Assembly: GCF_043641665.1 (NCBI RefSeq)
Contig: NC_092203.1
Coordinates: forward strand, 7,176,067 to 7,240,066
Origin: Enoplosus armatus
Lineage: Eukaryota; Chordata; Actinopteri; Centrarchiformes; Enoplosidae
Direction: 5' to 3'
DNA length: 64,000 nucleotides
The stretch's first letter is position 1, and the number at the start of each line of letters is the position of its first letter. Made by a program: the position numbers and the translations under genes. Shown piece after piece: positions 31,249 through 43,165 of the stretch. Under the pieces are notes generated by a model, which saw nothing but the letters and a program-made list of their open reading frames with translations, was not told the origin of the DNA and did no database searches.

Positions 31249-31330
31249 TTTCTCTCCCTCCTCCCCCTTTTTTCTCTCTCTCTTCTATCTTTCCCCTCTT
31301 TTTTTTCTGTCTCCAGCCTTTTTTTTTTTA
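31249..31330 (+). repeat. Polypyrimidine tract
   Basis: Roughly 80 bases almost entirely C and T, ending in a run of T. Confidence 0.8.
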
Positions 31331-32559
31331 AACTCACGTTTGCTGTTATGTAACCACGTTCAGGCGGCCAGAGTGAGATTGTGAACCTTTGCACCGCATG
31401 AAGAAAACATTTCCCCTTTTCAACCCCTGGCCACAGCTGCTGTGTTTCACCGACTGTCAGTCTCAGAGTACGCATAATTAACCCAAGAGTCTCCGAACTT
31501 CTTTTGGTATGTTTAGACGAGGAAACAAAATGGCCTAAAATGGTCATTTACTAATTCTCAACAGCTGATGTAACTGCTGGCTTTTAAAGAGGTTAAAGAG
31601 AATTTGTTTTTGCTTTGACGCTTAGAGGGAATTGGGTGCATAAAAAGTTGTTGATGCTCGGAGGGTTTATTGCTTGTAAAATTAACCACATGTTTTTAGA
31701 TTATTGTGAAAGGACACACCTGCTGAAAGTCATTACGTTTTGAGCCTCAAATCAAAATTTTCTGCACATCTGATGAAATTATATCACTTGTTGTCAATGC
31801 AAATCAATTTTATTAGGTCACATTTTGAGGTAAAGTGAAAATAAAATTCCTAAAACAAACATTTCTTAGCAAGTTGCTCTATTTCAGCCCTGCTGGCAAC
31901 TGTTTCCACTTGATTTAAACTAAACGAGCTATCAAGCCTCAATGCTAGACTATACGACTGCTCACCATCTTCCTGTTAGTTACTTCCTCTAAGCTGTGAA
32001 CCAGCACATTGTGTGTGTGTGTGTGTTTTTTTTTACTTTAAAGTTCTCCTTTCTGAATGAGACAAGTGCTACATGTTAAATGGTAAAATGCGAGGAAGTG
32101 AGATGCAGCGTTGTGGTTTACCTCAGATCAACTGAGTAACTTAAGGACTTCAGTTCAAAGCCAAGGGGAATGAAAAGAGCATGACCTGCACTCTGTCTTC
32201 AGATGTCCCCACTTAGAGTGTGTATGTGTTTCATCATGCCAACCTCATCACAAGAGCAGCTTTTATCCCCTGAATCCACTTTTAGCTGCAGAAAGGATTG
32301 AAATTCAGTGACCACCACCTCTGTCTGTCTGTGTTTGTGTACCACACCACAGATTCAGCAGTTCAGAGGTTAACACCAGCTTTCAGACGGCCACTCATCA
32401 AATGTGTGTGATGTCCAGAGTTGGTCGAGTCCTGATGTTAGGGTGTGTGTTCATACCGAGCATGTTTGCTTGTCCTCTCCTCTGCAGCACCTTTAATTTT
32501 GCTTGCACTTTTTCAGCGACAGTATTTCTTAATATATTCTGTACTGGCATGAAGATCAA

Positions 32560-32680
32560 AGCAACTGAAGCTGAGCCACGTTAGCAGCTCTGTGAAGCTG
32601 TACTTATTCACAGCATGCTAATATGCTTACAATGACAATGCTAACATTAACAGTAACAGTAGCCCCAAGTAGAAAAAGAC
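32560..32680 (-). repeat. Fragment of the 'gactttggtgatcccctgac' repeat, inverted
   Basis: 'gttagcagctctgtgaagctgtact' and 'gcatgctaat' correspond to the inverted tail of the copy at 56786-57190 ('cagcctcacagagccgctagc', 'gttagcatgc'). Confidence 0.5.
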
Positions 32681-32838
32681 ATAGTCTCCCTTTAAACCCT
32701 GCATATATGTTGGCACTATGAAGCTAATGGAATTTAGATGCTTCCGTGTTTTTATTTTTATTCAAACTAAAGAACTGTAGGCATGATCACTGTTTTTGAC
32801 ACCTAAACTTTTTCTCACCTCATGGTTTGAACTAAACA

Positions 32839-32844
<6 letters not shown>

Positions 32845-32876
<32 letters not shown>
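32845..32876 (+). repeat. (TG)n microsatellite
   Basis: About 16 TG units. Confidence 0.95.
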
Positions 32877-32877
<1 letters not shown>

Positions 32878-33283
32878 TTTATTGATTACTTAAAGAGTGA
32901 AAGAGAGGTGGTGACTCCTGCTCTCAGTTGGCTGTTAATATCTTCGCCACATGACCAAGCAGGAATTTGTAGGAGTGTGTGTGTGAGTGTGCACATGAAC
33001 ACACGCATACAGTAAATGCGTGTGTGTACATTCCCATGGTTGGTGTCCAATCACAGCCCGAAAAAGCACACCTCATCCCACACTTTTTCTCACTTTTTTC
33101 TACCTTCAACTCCTCTTTTCATACAGCACGCCAGCCCTGCGGCTAACCTATTCTGATTCTAATCGTGCATCCATCAGACGGCTGAAGTAGAGGACGGGCG
33201 CCGAGAGGAGAAACGGAGGATGTAGGAGGGAGGGGAGGAATGTGTTTGGCAAATCTGCAGAGCAGTAAGAGGAGCAGTGACGT

Positions 33284-33399
33284 GGAGGAGGAGAAAGACA
33301 GGAGAGGAAGGTGAGGAATGGGAAATGAAGGAGAAAGAGAAGATGGAAAAAAGAAGAGGGGAGGGGAGAGAAGAATGAAGGGAGGAAGAAAGTAAGAAG
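33284..33399 (+). repeat. Polypurine tract
   Basis: More than 100 bases of G/A with only a few pyrimidine interruptions. The long frames on the opposite strand are products of this bias, not genes. Confidence 0.8.
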
Positions 33400-34378
33400 T
33401 GTCCTGTCCGCACACACTGCAGGCCCATGAATCTTAACTGTGGGATATCTGGAATTCAGACTCAATCACCCAACGGAAATTACCAGAGAAGAAGGGGAGG
33501 AGAAGGGGGAGGTTGCAGGCTAAAAATGTAAAAAGGACAGTACATGCTGCCTCTGTCCCCTCTGTTTTAGAGAAAGTACAATGTGCAAAGTTTCATCATT
33601 GCATTTTATATAGATGGATCCTCTTCCTCGCATTAGTTCTTGAATTAAAACTTAAAAAAGCAAAAGAGATGAATCATTATCTCTTTCTCATGTTAAACAG
33701 CAACAGAATCATCTCAGGAATTCTGTTTCAGAGGACTTTATACCAAAGTTGATCAATATATATATCTATATTGCTGCTGCTTCATATCTGAGTGAGAGAG
33801 GATATGGTGCAGAACAGGTCACATTAGACAAAAGCCGTCTTTTACGATGGTCATTTACACACAGGACGCCGCCCTCCAAGACAAAAGCACTTTCAGCTCT
33901 TATCTTCAATGCACTCGAACACACCCCTTTAAACCTTGTTGTACAGGTAGATATCTAACTGTGGGTGCACACTGTCGGTGTGGTTACCGCTCTTTGTGAG
34001 GGAGGAGGGAAGTCATGTATGAATTTATATAAGCTGGACACGTGAAATGTGTGTGAAATTGTGACACATACGCGGCATGGACCAATGCCACATACCACAG
34101 CATTTATAGTTTAAGCTAGTTTGCAACGCCTGGGCCCATGCCCTCTCGGAAGGACTGAGACTCTCACGCACAGCTGAACCAAGCTAAAAAGCACTGAACA
34201 GCCTCTCACACTTGTGCACAGTTTGCACTTCAGCCTCACCCCTCCACTGTGTTCACTTTACAAATGTTAGTCCAGTTGATGCTGCACAACTGTGACCAAC
34301 GGTGGAGGATATGCGGTTATTTGTAACCCAGGGCCGGCTGGTGGTGGATTTCCCATAAGGCCGAGCATGTGTCCAGTT

Positions 34379-34412
<34 letters not shown>
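34379..34412 (+). repeat. (TG)n microsatellite
   Basis: About 17 TG units. Confidence 0.95.
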
Positions 34413-34414
<2 letters not shown>

Positions 34415-35053
34415 AGAGGGGATTTCATGGGAAAACAAATGTGGTGAGTCGATGTGGATAATAGTTTGTGCACCGGAGGGAACATATGGTTGTAACCACA
34501 GAGGATTGGTCAGAGCAAAGTCATGTGTGTGAGCAGATTTTCAAATCAATACTCATACTTTCTTTTTGTGTTTCAGGTCACTGCCTTTTGTGTAATGGGT
34601 TAACAGAGCTAGTTAGTAGAAGATAAAGTCAATGAAATGATTACAGTTGGAGGATGCAACTTTCCTTCCTTCCTTGCCAATAGAAGTGTTGCGTCACATC
34701 ACTCAGGGGCGGTTTGAAATTCAAACGACATAAACTGTTTCCCCAGAAACAATTAAAGCGTTACTGTACTCCTCTGTAGAGCAAATCACAAACAAGCTGA
34801 TATCAGTCGTACTTCCTTGTTGCTTCTGGCTTAGACAAGAGACTTTGTCTAGTTTATAACCCTTAAAATAGAAACTCAAGAAAACACAGAAACCTTTCAG
34901 AGTGTCAGTCAAAACAGAATGAACCATGTGGCAGAAGAGAAACACAAAGAGAGGAAAAAAACCCTCCTCTCCAGTCATCTGTGATCACCCTCAAGGTCAC
35001 GATGGGTGGGTGTGATGGGTTCAGGCAACCCTCCCGTCACACACAAACTGTCT

Positions 35054-35057
<4 letters not shown>

Positions 35058-35100
<43 letters not shown>
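35058..35100 (+). repeat. (AC)n microsatellite
   Basis: About 21 AC units. Confidence 0.95.
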
Positions 35101-35102
<2 letters not shown>

Positions 35103-35436
35103 TCAAGAGCATTAAGCACAGATACAAAATAGAGGTTGATGCATGAAAACCGCAGCCTTTAACTCTCTCATGTGTGTGTTTTTGCAGCAGCTGCACCGTC
35201 CTGAACCTCTGATGTGTTAAAGAGAGGACGTAAACAAAATCCCCATCAGCATCACATCTAAAGAAACACAGTAAGGGACTGTACCAAATTAGCGGGGGGG
35301 TATTAATATTTCATTTGGACTTCATTAAAACTGCAACCCCTCCCCCCAATAACTCAAAACAATACAATTTAACTGGTACAACTCATTTCATCATAAGCAA
35401 CATATAAAGAATTTAAGATGGTGTACCCTAATTTAA

Positions 35437-35640
35437 CATTTAACATTTTGGAAATTACACCTTTTCTCTTTCTTGCTGAGAGTTAGATGATGTTATGTTT
35501 GTATGATCATGTTTGTATGGTAAATATGAGAGCTACAGCCAGCAGCTGTTTAGTTTAGCTTAGCATAAAGATTGAAAACAGGGTGAAACAGCTAGCCTTG
35601 CCAGCACCTCTAAAGCTCACAAATAACTTAACTTATATCT
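35437..35640 (+). mobile_element. Foldback MITE-like element, copy 2
   Basis: It has 'acattttgg', 'tctttcttgctgagagttagatga', 'tagcttagcataaagattg', 'gaaacagctagcct' and 'ccagcacctctaaagctcacaaa' in the same order as other members of this family. Sequence-decayed left half; no coding capacity. Confidence 0.6.
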
Positions 35641-36052
35641 ATACTCTCCCAGTCAGACGACTCTCCCCTCAGCAAAAAGAAAAAACTCTTTTCTAACCTC
35701 CCCTCCCCACCGAATAATTTGTGTACAGTCCCTAAACAGGTTGAATATTACTCACAGAGCAAGACTGAGAGACAAAAACACTTCACAATGTTGGTATTTT
35801 ACAGCCACAACTCATGATTCACCATTTTTGTGAATACCTTTTATTCTTTTGTGTTGCTTGATGTGCTTACACACACATTCATACAGCACACAACACACAC
35901 GTGTGCTGAATGAATGTGTGTCGGGGGGGTTGTATGTGTGGGGAGGGGGGCCTACCATGTTGTCATGAATGTCTGCCCATGAAGAAACTGATCACTTTAA
36001 CAAGAAAGCCCCCCCCCCCCGTCAGGATTTCTTAAGCTCAGGGCGGGGTAGT

Positions 36053-36113
36053 CTGTGTGTGTGTGTGTGTGTGTGTGTGGGTGTGTGTGTGTGTGGGTGT
36101 GTGTGCGTGCTCA
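36053..36113 (+). repeat. Interrupted (TG)n microsatellite
   Basis: Sixty bases of TG with GGG interruptions at regular places. Confidence 0.95.
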
Positions 36114-36518
36114 TGCGTACACGCCATCAAGTGTGGCGTGGTCTGCACAAGAGGCGGAGACAACAAAAGCAGGATGTGATACAGCAGGACTCCACTTCCT
36201 CATACAGCTCCAATGAAATCAGCACAGCGCAGAGAGCGCCACCTCTCGGTGAATGGGCGTCACAGCGGCGGCGTGCTGGTAAAATTCCATTCCCACAGAT
36301 AAGAGGAGCGCAGTGAGTGCAGACAGGCCGCAGTGAGATTATTTGATAAGATCCCAAGGAGCCTTGCAAGTGTTTTCGGGAATTCCAGTCATGTGTGGTT
36401 GGAGAAACAAAAGGCAGGGGGCCTGCGGTGTGTGGACGGCTGAAAGAGGATTTTTCTTCCCTTTTTTTTGTCTCTTCCATGTGTTCACTGAAGGCCCAGC
36501 TGGACCCCACCCATTTCA

Positions 36519-36541
36519 ACACACACACACACACACACACA
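36519..36541 (+). repeat. (AC)n microsatellite
   Basis: About 11 AC units. Confidence 0.9.
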
Positions 36542-37222
36542 TGTAGCAACACACAGTTTGAGGTGGGAGACCCTCATCCAAAAGAGCAGACAGACAACAA
36601 CACAAACTTGAATATCCAGCGTTGCACACTGCCAGAAGACTCTTCTGCACAGCCAGCACAGAAAAGTTAAACATTAACGCTGCTAAAAGCCTCCTGGAAG
36701 CTTCGACTTCCATTTGGGGTTTTAAAAGCTGCGTTTTGAAGACCTGAGAGCCAGAAGCTATTATGCAAAGAGACACCGTATCAATTTTCCCTCAGGACTT
36801 CCACCAGCTATTGGCCTCAGCTGCATAAATCTTGAAAGCACATTTTTAATATAAGATTAGGGTGATGTCATACCTCAGGTTACATAATGGCACCCTGCTA
36901 ATCTATTTATATGTCACGGGGGAATTGGTGTGTGAATAATAACATGTATGATTTGACTACTTTGAATTATGGTGCTGCTGTTAAATGTGCTTCACTGAAT
37001 TAAAAGGTCATTTTGACATAAAAACTCAAGTTTATGTTTCAATGTATGTACACAAAGGCAGCCAGCTTTCCATTCACAGTCAGTGGGGCCTTGTCACAGA
37101 CTACAATCTGGACTCCAAATCCATCAAAAACTTCATCACAGATGTGATGATAATAGGCAGAATAATTCAGTGTCTTTTAGAGTGGAATTTCTCCTAAGGG
37201 ACTGTATGAAGATGTGTAGGGC

Positions 37223-37376
37223 AGGAGGAGGGTTATATTTTGATTAATTGATGAGTTAATCAACAGTAAATTTATCTGCAACAATTTGTTGAGCAAAAAC
37301 AGTTTCCCAATGTGAATATTTGGTGCTTTTCTTTGTCTTATATGATAGTAAATGAACTGTCGGTCGGACAAAACAG
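37223..37376 (+). repeat. AT-rich dispersed teleost repeat, copy 2
   Basis: Starts 'ttaattgatgagttaatcaac' and includes 'tttggtgcttttctttgtctta' and 'ggtcggacaaaaca', the inverted form of the core in copy 1 at 1664-1853. Confidence 0.65.
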
Positions 37377-38400
37377 GACTCTAAATTGCACTTGCTGCTA
37401 TATTCAGTGATTTACATAATGTTAAATGAATACATGTGTAGCTTTTCAACCACCCAGCGTTTCTATATTTTCGTCCACACACGGCACTCTCAGTCTCATT
37501 GGCTCTGAGGAATAACAACTACCTGCTAACTGGCCTGTCCACTGTAGTGGCTTTGATGCACGGCAACATTTCTTGTCTGAGCTCCACAACCATGAATTAT
37601 CCTAAACGCTCATTCATCTTCTTTCCCCACAACATATAATTGCACAACGGCTGAAAAGGCTTGCCTCATCTTGTTGTGAGATACCTTCCACTCTTGAATT
37701 CTTGTCTGGAGGCCGTTTGTCTGTTTGTATGCGATGACTGCATGTTTCTGCACGCCAAATCCAAACATCCAACCCTACAGCTCATGCAAATCCTCCATCA
37801 GTATCACAACCATCCAGAAAAAAAGTCAAGTATAGCCAGAATCATACAGATTAATCCATGAACATTATCTCTTTATTGGATATTTTAATCTGTAGGATGG
37901 ATGGTGGGTTACACCCTCACTTCTTCCTATGCTTTGACACATTAATCCAGCTTTGTTGTTATTGTCAGCTCACAGAAAAGAGTTGCGAAAATACACAGAA
38001 ATCCAGCCTGGCTTCTGAACTGGGAATAACCTGAAAAGCTAAATGCCCACACCTAAATCCTTACATAAAGAGCTAATCCCACAGTACATTTTAGACAAAT
38101 CGCAGAATTTCACACAACTGCAAGGCCCTTTTATTGTGATACAATAACAGCTTTAACACACCACAGGACGATTATAGTGTTCAGGACGACACTCCTTCAC
38201 TCACATTTGAACATTTGTATTAATCTCCATTCTTTGGAAAAATTATGTCTCCAAAATAACATAACAATAACAAAAATATAATAAAAACATTTAGTTCCTC
38301 ATTAGAAACGTATGGCAAACTACCTCAAACCTTCATGATCACATTGAGCATCTAATTCTGTGAGGCTGCAGCACCACCTAGAGGTGAATTCAGGCAATTT

Positions 38401-38496
38401 CCTGTTTCACAGACAGATTCAACATGGCTGCTCCCTTGTAGACGTTTTCACGATTACTGCTTGAGTGAAGTAGCTGCAAACCATGACGAAGTTCAG
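38401..38496 (+). promoter_or_regulatory. Putative tceanc promoter/leader exon with YY1-like site and uORF
   Basis: A leader likely ends at 38496 (CAG before GTAAAC), and the coding exon starts after the AG at 38703-38704. CAACATGGCTGC near 38420 resembles YY1 sites found at human start regions. The same ATG opens a tiny uORF, MAAPL then stop. A second ATG at 38483 would run out of frame into the coding exon. The transcription start is inferred. Confidence 0.4.
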
Positions 38497-38709
38497 GTAA
38501 ACCGACACCAACACACAGAAAATAATATTTTGATATGTTAACTGGTGCATACTGCTAAGTAGCATATCAGGAAAACAGCACAGTCACTATCAAGGGCTTG
38601 TTCCTGAAGCTACAGATGTTTATTGGTGTTTGTCTTAGAGATCAGGTAGTTTAGGTAGTTAGGTGTTATTTTACTGTTTAAGCACCACACATCTCTCTCT
38701 GCAGCCACC

Positions 38710-39717
38710 ATGGATGCAAAAGAAATAGTCCACTGTGCTCTGCAGATAGAGCGATCCATCGCTGACAGAAGCTATGGGAATATCTTGACCCTCCTCTGTG
38801 ACCTTGATAAGTTGCACATCACAGCAGAGCAGCTGGAAGCGACGGACATTGTCAAAGTTCTCTACGGGCTCGTGAAGACCTGCTCTGATGGCGGCGTGAA
38901 GAAGACAGCAAAGAGCTTGTTGTCTAAGTGGAAGAGAGAGTACGAGACAAATACACGAGGGGTGAAGTGCACAGAGGAGAGCAAGGATCCTGAGCTCTCC
39001 TGCAGGGTGTCTCCACCAGAGGAGGCTGGGGATGGAGGAGCTTCCAAGCCGGGGGATTCCCAGTCTGGTTCAGCACACACATGTGACAGGAAGGAGAGTA
39101 TGAAGTGTACATCATCCTCAGTGGCAAAAGATGCCCTCCAGACTTTTACTGCAGGGAGCGCCTCTGCGTCCTGTAGTTTCTCATCTGTAAGATCTAAATG
39201 TGTTCAGCTCCTTCTTGCTGCCCTCTGCCCCGAACTTCCTGATCGAGACCAGGCTGCAGAGCTGGCTAGAGACATCGAGCAGCACGTCCATGAGCGCCAC
39301 AAATCCAGCCAGGTCAAATACAAAGCCTGTGTGAGGAGCAAGGTGGCCAACTTGAAGAACCCTAAAAACAAACATCTTCATCAGGGCCTCCTGAGCGGCT
39401 CGCTGTCACCCGAGGCCTTCGCTCGGATGTCTGCAGAGGAGATGGCCAGCGCAGAGCTCCGGCAGCTGAGGGAGGAGTACTCGTCTCGCGGCGTGAGCGA
39501 GAGGCAGCTTCCTGAAGGGATAGAAGGGACGCAGACGCAGAAGATCCGCTGCAAAAGATGTGGGGGGTCCGACTGCAGGGTGACGCAGGTGTCCAGGGGG
39601 GCCCTTTTCTTGCCCGCGTGGGTGAGGCGGGGCGGCCCTGACGAGGACGCAATGACCTTTGTGACGTGCAGTGGGTGTGGGCAGCAGTGGTACCACAGTG
39701 GCTGGGTCTGCCTCTGA
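38710..39717 (+). CDS. tceanc: Transcription elongation factor A N-terminal and central domain-containing protein (TFIIS-like)
   Basis: A 335-residue TFIIS relative, expected to act in the nucleus on RNA polymerase II elongation. The whole coding sequence is one exon: the acceptor is at 38703-38704 and the ATG has an excellent Kozak context (CCACCATGG). Domains: TFIIS N-terminal helical bundle, about 5-78 (ILTLLCDLDKLHITAEQL, VKKTAKSLLSKWKREYE); Ser/Gly-rich linker, about 80-155; central polymerase-binding domain, about 158-270 (SVRSKCVQLLLAAL, YKACVRSKVANLKNPKN); C-terminal zinc ribbon with C281, C284, C320 and C323. An acidic pair, D311-E312, sits where TFIIS has its cleavage-stimulating DE, so that chemistry may be kept. 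Human TCEANC is about 351 residues with the same ending (QWYHS-WVC). rab9a lies next downstream, as in human. A remaining alternative is a tcea paralogue, which the ending and synteny make unlikely. Confidence 0.93.
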   Translation: MDAKEIVHCALQIERSIADRSYGNILTLLCDLDKLHITAEQLEATDIVKVLYGLVKTCSDGGVKKTAKSLLSKWKREYETNTRGVKCTEESKDPELSCRVSPPEEAGDGGASKPGDSQSGSAHTCDRKESMKCTSSSVAKDALQTFTAGSASASCSFSSVRSKCVQLLLAALCPELPDRDQAAELARDIEQHVHERHKSSQVKYKACVRSKVANLKNPKNKHLHQGLLSGSLSPEAFARMSAEEMASAELRQLREEYSSRGVSERQLPEGIEGTQTQKIRCKRCGGSDCRVTQVSRGALFLPAWVRRGGPDEDAMTFVTCSGCGQQWYHSGWVCL

Positions 39718-41120
39718 ATGGTGAGAAGTTTACATATTGCTTCTGTAGCTGAAACAAACAGTCGATTTTTCAAGCAAGAATGACAAAAATTCACTTGTTC
39801 CAGCTTCTTATATGAGATATTTGCTTGTCTTCTTTGTTTTTTATGAGAGGAAACATCTTTGTCTATCTTTGGGAGCTGAAACCAATGAAATTTTGGCATG
39901 TTGACTTGATAAAATGAATCATTTTTTTAGATCTACTGTACTACTACTGTACTGTCCTCTTTTAGTGGTTTTCCTGTTTTCACCTCAGTCGAAAGATTTC
40001 ATGATTCGGTGTGGATTCAGAAACTAACCTTTCACAACAAGTTGGAAAGAGTTAAAAACACTGTGGTGGACGTGTTGCTAAAAAGGTGCAAGGTTTGAAC
40101 CAAAAAGTGCTGATATGTGTGTTTCATGCCGCAGTGAGAACAACAAAATGCGCAGCCTGTTAAATGCGTCACTGAAACAAGAGGAATGGTCAGAGGTACG
40201 CAGAGTGGAAACAAAGGACAGAGCATTCTCACAGGATGGAGAGAGCATGCTTGTGGTTTCAACGCGTCCTTTTGAGGATGTATCCTTTTATTTTTCGTGG
40301 CAGAATTTGGTATTTTAAAGTGCATTCACCCGTAAATCCACGACTGAAAGGCCAAACTGCGTGACTACCTTTCTGCTTGAAAGCCGAGTCACTGCCTATC
40401 GCAGCTGCAGACCGAAACCACAACTTTTAAAGAAGTAGCTCTCGTCATCGCCATCCCGCTGAATCATTTCCTGTCCAGTTGATCTATACTTACAGGGGCT
40501 TATTTAACTGTTTTTCCTGGCGCCTCTTTCCTACATGAACATGTTCTGCTCAGAGGATCAATGTGAAACCACTACGGTCTGGACCTTTGCCCTCACTAAT
40601 GGGTCATTGCCTTGATGTTGTGTATTCTGGTGCACTTACTGTAAGTCGTACTAGGTGTGAATTCTTAAATTCCCTTAAAAAAGAATAAGAAAACATGCCC
40701 CGAGCCAGCTACAATATCCCGTTCATCTGGAGCAAACTGGTGGATGAGACATGTGACCTTACAAGACGGTGAGCATGTGAGTCAGTAATCTGCCCTCCGG
40801 AGCAGCCTCAGGGGTGGATATCCCATGGTCCTTCACTCCGTCGACGTGGCACAATGATTCATTCACACGTCATCGACAGGGCTTTTACAGTACAGGCCGA
40901 AGACTTTCACAAAACTGTTTCAATCTTTCACTTTATCCTCAACTGGAAGTCTTCTGCAGGCGACTTGTGATGTTTTGTTATTGTGGGAAACCAAAATACA
41001 TCCAGTATACTGTACATAAATCATACTGTGAGAAATGAGTTCTGCTTTCAGGTCACATGTATGTGGGTTCTTAATGTGCCTGGATATCACATTTTTTAAT
41101 AAAATCTTTCGATTTCGGAA
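39718..41120 (+). other. tceanc 3' untranslated/downstream region
   Basis: The first canonical AATAAA after the stop is at 41098-41103, implying a 3' UTR of about 1.4 kb if it is used. A 25-codon frame with a good donor-like end lies at 40695-40772 (see findings). Nothing else is recognised. Confidence 0.4.
41098..41103 (+). terminator. Probable tceanc poly(A) signal
   Basis: Canonical AATAAA in AT-rich sequence, followed by 'tttctcttttttc' within 40 bases. Confidence 0.45.
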
Positions 41121-41999
41121 TGCAAACAAAGCTTTATTTCTCTTTTTTCACAATAGAGTTCCTCCTGTTTGCTGAGAATATTTCCTGCTTCTGTTGGTTT
41201 TAAAAGGACAAATCCAGGATGTCCAAAGATAAAATCCCGTGTAACAAACGTCCCCCTTCTCATGGCTGCCAGATATGGAGCTGTGACATCTTGTCAGTCT
41301 GTTCTCTGCGCTGTGTCTCCTCTCAGATGCTCCCTATCTTTTGAGTGTTGAGTTTCACCCTTTCAGTCATGGCGGCCTGTCAAATCAGTGCTCTGTAGAC
41401 ATTTATCTTTTCTCTCCCTCGCACATACACTCAGATACAAACAGACAAATACGCTGCAGACAGAGGTAAGAAGTTGGAGTTGTCTTAAGGTAATTTGTTT
41501 GAAGTTAAACACTGGTTAGAAGAAATATATACATTCTGATAATATTTGCTCATTTATTCAGTGACAGGGATATTGTAATATACAGTAGGTTATGTTTCCT
41601 AGGTTGCAGCAGGCTGTCAGGTCCTTTAACCCAGTGGTTCCCAACATTTTTGCACTGCTTGTAACCCCTTAAAACACATTTTTGTCCATTTGAGAGCCTG
41701 AAGTGGTGAAAGCTGCCTGTATTTCACAAGAAAGGGGCAAAACATTAAGAAAGGTCAGACAGAAAAGCAACATCGTTTAATATAACATTGATATGTTTTT
41801 CTTAAGTCATCTTGTGACCCCTCATATTTCTGAAGGACCCCTTTGCAGGGCCCCAACTGCCCATGTTAGGAAGCACGCTTCAACCTGAAGTATTTGTTTA
41901 TAGTTGGATACTAAAACTTGTGCTGGGTCTCACATGTGCAACAGGACAGACAAAGACACTATTTTTCCTCAAACAGATGGAAAGTACAATAAAGCGTGG
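41121..41999. other. tceanc-rab9a gap
   Basis: Holds one dispersed repeat at 41625-41870. The rest has no recognised feature before the GC-rich rab9a leader. Confidence 0.4.
41625..41870 (+). repeat. 'gtggttcccaac' dispersed repeat
   Basis: Opens 'aacccagtggttcccaac' and continues with degenerate 'tgtaacccctt', 'cttgtgacccctcat' and 'aaggaccccttt' units. This matches my recollection of a widespread fish repeat; single copy here, family not confirmed. Confidence 0.45.
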
Positions 42000-42185
42000 A
42001 TGCACTGACCGCATGACGAGAAGAGGCGTGACACTCGCGGGTCATGTGAGCGTCATCAGCGGCTCCGGGGCCAGAGAGCAGCGGGGACACCGGAGCGCCA
42101 TGTCACCGGCTGACAGCAGCACCCTGCCGGGATGGACGACGGGGATTTAACCGCAGCAGCCGGGCTGTGACCGCCACACCGACAG
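42000..42185 (+). promoter_or_regulatory. Putative rab9a promoter and non-coding first exon
   Basis: A CpG-rich block, unlike the AT-rich flanks, ends at a donor (ACAG then GTACAG at 42186). It contains the TFE/MITF-type octamer TCATGTGA (42042-42049), CRE-like TGACG/CGTCA half-sites, and two short uORFs (MSPADS..., 17 codons including the stop, and MDDGDLTAAAGL). RAB9A orthologues have non-coding leader exons, so this fits. The exon start is not determinable from sequence. Confidence 0.45.
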
Positions 42186-43127
42186 GTACAGTTACTGAGA
42201 TGGCAAAACTTAAATTTCAGTGGCAACAATAGTCACTTTCTGTTGTTTTAACCGCTCAGTAAAGTCGTGAGTGAGTAACTGTTAGCGCACCCATTATCGG
42301 ACAGCTATAGTTTATATGTAAAGCTTCCATTCTCGGACAAACCCCGGCTGCTTTGCGTCTTTCGATGTTTTTCCTCACAATATTGATGGCGACTAAACAC
42401 AAGTAAGCAGGATTCAATAGTCAGCCATGTCAATGAAAGCGTATGCTAGTTTGGGAGTGATAAATACCTCTTTTTAAGTTAATTTATGCTAGCTAACTGA
42501 AATCGATCCGGTTTTTGCACGAGTAACTTCAGTCACGGTTATCTATTTGTATTTTCTATTGGTTGTGTCTTCAGCTGTCATGTAATGCTCTTCCCTACAT
42601 CTCAACACTTTAACAAACAGAGGTGAAAGAGAAAGTGTTGGTAAAGAAGAATCAGTGGGAAAAACAGTAACCGCACTGCGCGTCCGAAAATGGACCTAGT
42701 GAGGGTTTGCTAGCTAGAAACCGCAAAGATCATGATGTTGTACCGCAAACAACGCTGTAATTATACGTCTAAAGTGTGAATATTTTCTGAACTTGTACCC
42801 GAACGTTTGAAAAGTTAACTGTGAAGTTTAAAATGCTGTTTTCAACTGCTATCACACCTGACAGCTGCTGTTCCCATGTTGGTAACGTTATAAATCTCAT
42901 ATATAGATAGGGAGTTTGTTAATGGCATGTCTTTTAATGGGCTAATTATTACCCTGCTGATGTAGCACAATGTTTCTTAAACATTAATGGAAATATTAGA
43001 TTTTGTATGTTTAAATTGAATCATTTGGTCGGTTGTTGGAGGAAATATTAATTACTTTATTGGAAATAACCCAAAGAGCAGCCTTCCCTTTAAATAGTAG
43101 CCTTCTGCTGAATGAAGCACATGACTC

Positions 43128-43129
<2 letters not shown>

Positions 43130-43164
<35 letters not shown>
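43130..43164 (+). repeat. (TG)n microsatellite
   Basis: About 17 TG units. Confidence 0.95.

Positions 43165-43165
<1 letters not shown>

Larger units (their letters stand above)
24501..35430. other. Gene-poor interval, part 3
   Basis: No recognisable protein-coding exon. It includes several microsatellites, a pyrimidine tract (31249-31330), a purine tract (33284-33399), a repeat fragment (32560-32680), and two motif-dense unique patches (28320-28570 and 30430-30610). Open frames here arise from simple repeats or lack family motifs. Confidence 0.45.
35641..38400. other. Gene-poor interval, part 4
   Basis: Holds two TG/AC microsatellites (36053-36113, 36519-36541), an AT-rich repeat (37223-37376) and otherwise unremarkable sequence up to the tceanc promoter. 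No coding exon recognised. Confidence 0.45.

Noticed and set aside
33143..33465. Minus-strand Ser/Leu/Phe-rich frames up to 105 codons
   Set aside because: They are the pyrimidine complement of a purine tract; three frames are open together.
38341..38400. CTCF-like 'ccacctagaggtg' upstream of tceanc
   Set aside because: It needs an extra base or several mismatches against the core, unlike the stronger matches at 7970 and 8347.
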